This document shows, piece by piece, positions 29,227 through 29,671 of a stretch of DNA of 29,671 nucleotides. Every line of letters begins with the position of its first letter. Within the stretch, counting starts at the first letter, position 1. This DNA is from a virus. The position numbers were made by a program, and so were the translations under genes. The stretch covers positions 1-29,671 of the IMG/VR virus record IMGVR_UViG_3300042540_000639, one strand, 5' to 3'. A model generated the notes under the pieces. The model saw only the letters and a list, made by a program, of their open reading frames with translations. It was not told where the DNA came from and did no database searches.

Positions 29227-29671
29227 AGTTGGCAAGAAGTACACGGATGGTAGCTCAATCGTTGATATTAAATTCATTGACTATGAAAACTGTGCATGGG
29301 GATTAGACCAGATATTACGCTCAAGATTCATTGAGTCTCGTAATGTCGATAGATGGCAAGAAGTCATAGACAAACCCGACCCTGGCGAGGGCTGGCGGCT
29401 GCTGCATCCTGAAGAAGATTTGGAAGCTGGCGATGAGTTTTGGAGTCAATCAGAGCAAACTTGGATTCCTAGTCTTCGATCGCAAACTATTCAATGTAAT
29501 GGCTGGTACTATCGTCGTCGCACAACTCCGCAGTACGTGCCGTACACTTGGGACGACAGAGAAGAGTTGCGAGACCGCTGGTTCAAACAAAAAGGCGATG
29601 TGTCTTACGAACGAAAGGTCTGTAATATCGAAGTTGAAAAGTCGGAGTTGTTTATTGATGGTTGGGAAGCA
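29216..29671 (+). CDS. Partial accessory protein (runs off window)
   Basis: The frame is open for 152 codons from ATG 29216 to the window end, so the 3' end is missing. Near residues 65-95 it has GWRLLHPEEDLEAGDEFW, then WIPSLRSQ, CNGWYYRRRTTP. This GWR-L--xE----GDE-W------W-P...YRRR arrangement is one I associate with small, often tandem, phage/prophage proteins of unknown function. It starts 11 nt inside the preceding gene and shares its composition. Function not assigned. Confidence 0.55.
   Translation, partial: MKIEVGKKYTDGSSIVDIKFIDYENCAWGLDQILRSRFIESRNVDRWQEVIDKPDPGEGWRLLHPEEDLEAGDEFWSQSEQTWIPSLRSQTIQCNGWYYRRRTTPQYVPYTWDDREELRDRWFKQKGDVSYERKVCNIEVEKSELFIDGWEA

Noticed and set aside
1-29671. 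CRISPR arrays, tRNAs, rRNA, integrase and attachment sites
   Set aside because: Searching by eye found no regularly spaced repeats with spacers, no cloverleaf-like tRNA with a recognisable T-loop, and no recombinase signature; none is claimed.

Overview
The window is part of a double-stranded DNA bacteriophage or prophage genome. The genes are tightly packed and nearly all lie on the + strand. It carries virion genes (tail-tube-like protein, tape-measure-like protein, portal, frameshifted tail-chaperone-like gene) and a replication block (SF1 helicase, PD-(D/E)XK nuclease, RecA-like ATPase, probable ssDNA-binding protein, family A DNA polymerase, primase-helicase). No terminase, capsid, integrase, tRNA, rRNA, CRISPR array or IS element is visible, so the genome continues beyond both ends. 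A planctomycete host is my inference. It rests on a phage-borne CsrA, a papain-like (C1) protease, a very long poly-serine linker ending in a Cys-rich tip, and small secreted proteins of a style I associate with that phylum. It is not proven by the sequence.

Layout. 1-138: AT-rich array of perfect palindromes. 139-11555 (+): virion block, in the order zinc-ribbon protein, tail-tube-like protein, two tiny basic proteins, tape-measure-like protein, large structural protein, a G/GT-like tail chaperone pair joined by a -1 frameshift, portal, a Ser-rich stalk protein, a Cys-rich protein and two glycosyltransferases. 11556-13058 (-): the only clear minus-strand gene, an SF1A (UvrD-like) helicase, convergent with the glycosyltransferases. 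13059-13258: divergent control region with a hairpin and three 12-bp direct repeats. 13259-21355 (+): csrA and the replication genes, with a terminator before the polymerase and a 13-bp inverted repeat just after the primase-helicase. 21392-24608 (+): a likely lysis/host-interaction set (membrane protein with holin-like start, papain-like protease, secreted peptide, basic peptide) closed by a terminator. 24688-27201 (+): ParB-N/DUF4417 fusion and several basic proteins, closed by a terminator. 27394-29671 (+): small accessory genes behind a likely promoter; the last gene runs off the window.

How the genes fit together. The helicase, nuclease, Sak4-like ATPase, ssDNA-binding protein, polymerase and primase-helicase would form a self-sufficient T7-style replication and recombination apparatus. 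Five genes share one ribosome-binding motif, AAGGATCA, which resembles the GGA-type target of CsrA, so the phage CsrA could set their translation. The Ser-rich stalk lies just upstream of two glycosyltransferases, suggesting a glycosylated virion appendage. The strongest directly visible signals are the -1 frameshift site at 5534-5594 (A AAA AAA, 9-nt spacer, 12-bp stem) and a strand-biased heptamer YCCAGGA, hand-counted at about 32 on + against about 4 on -, which occurs in all reading frames and in the antisense gene.
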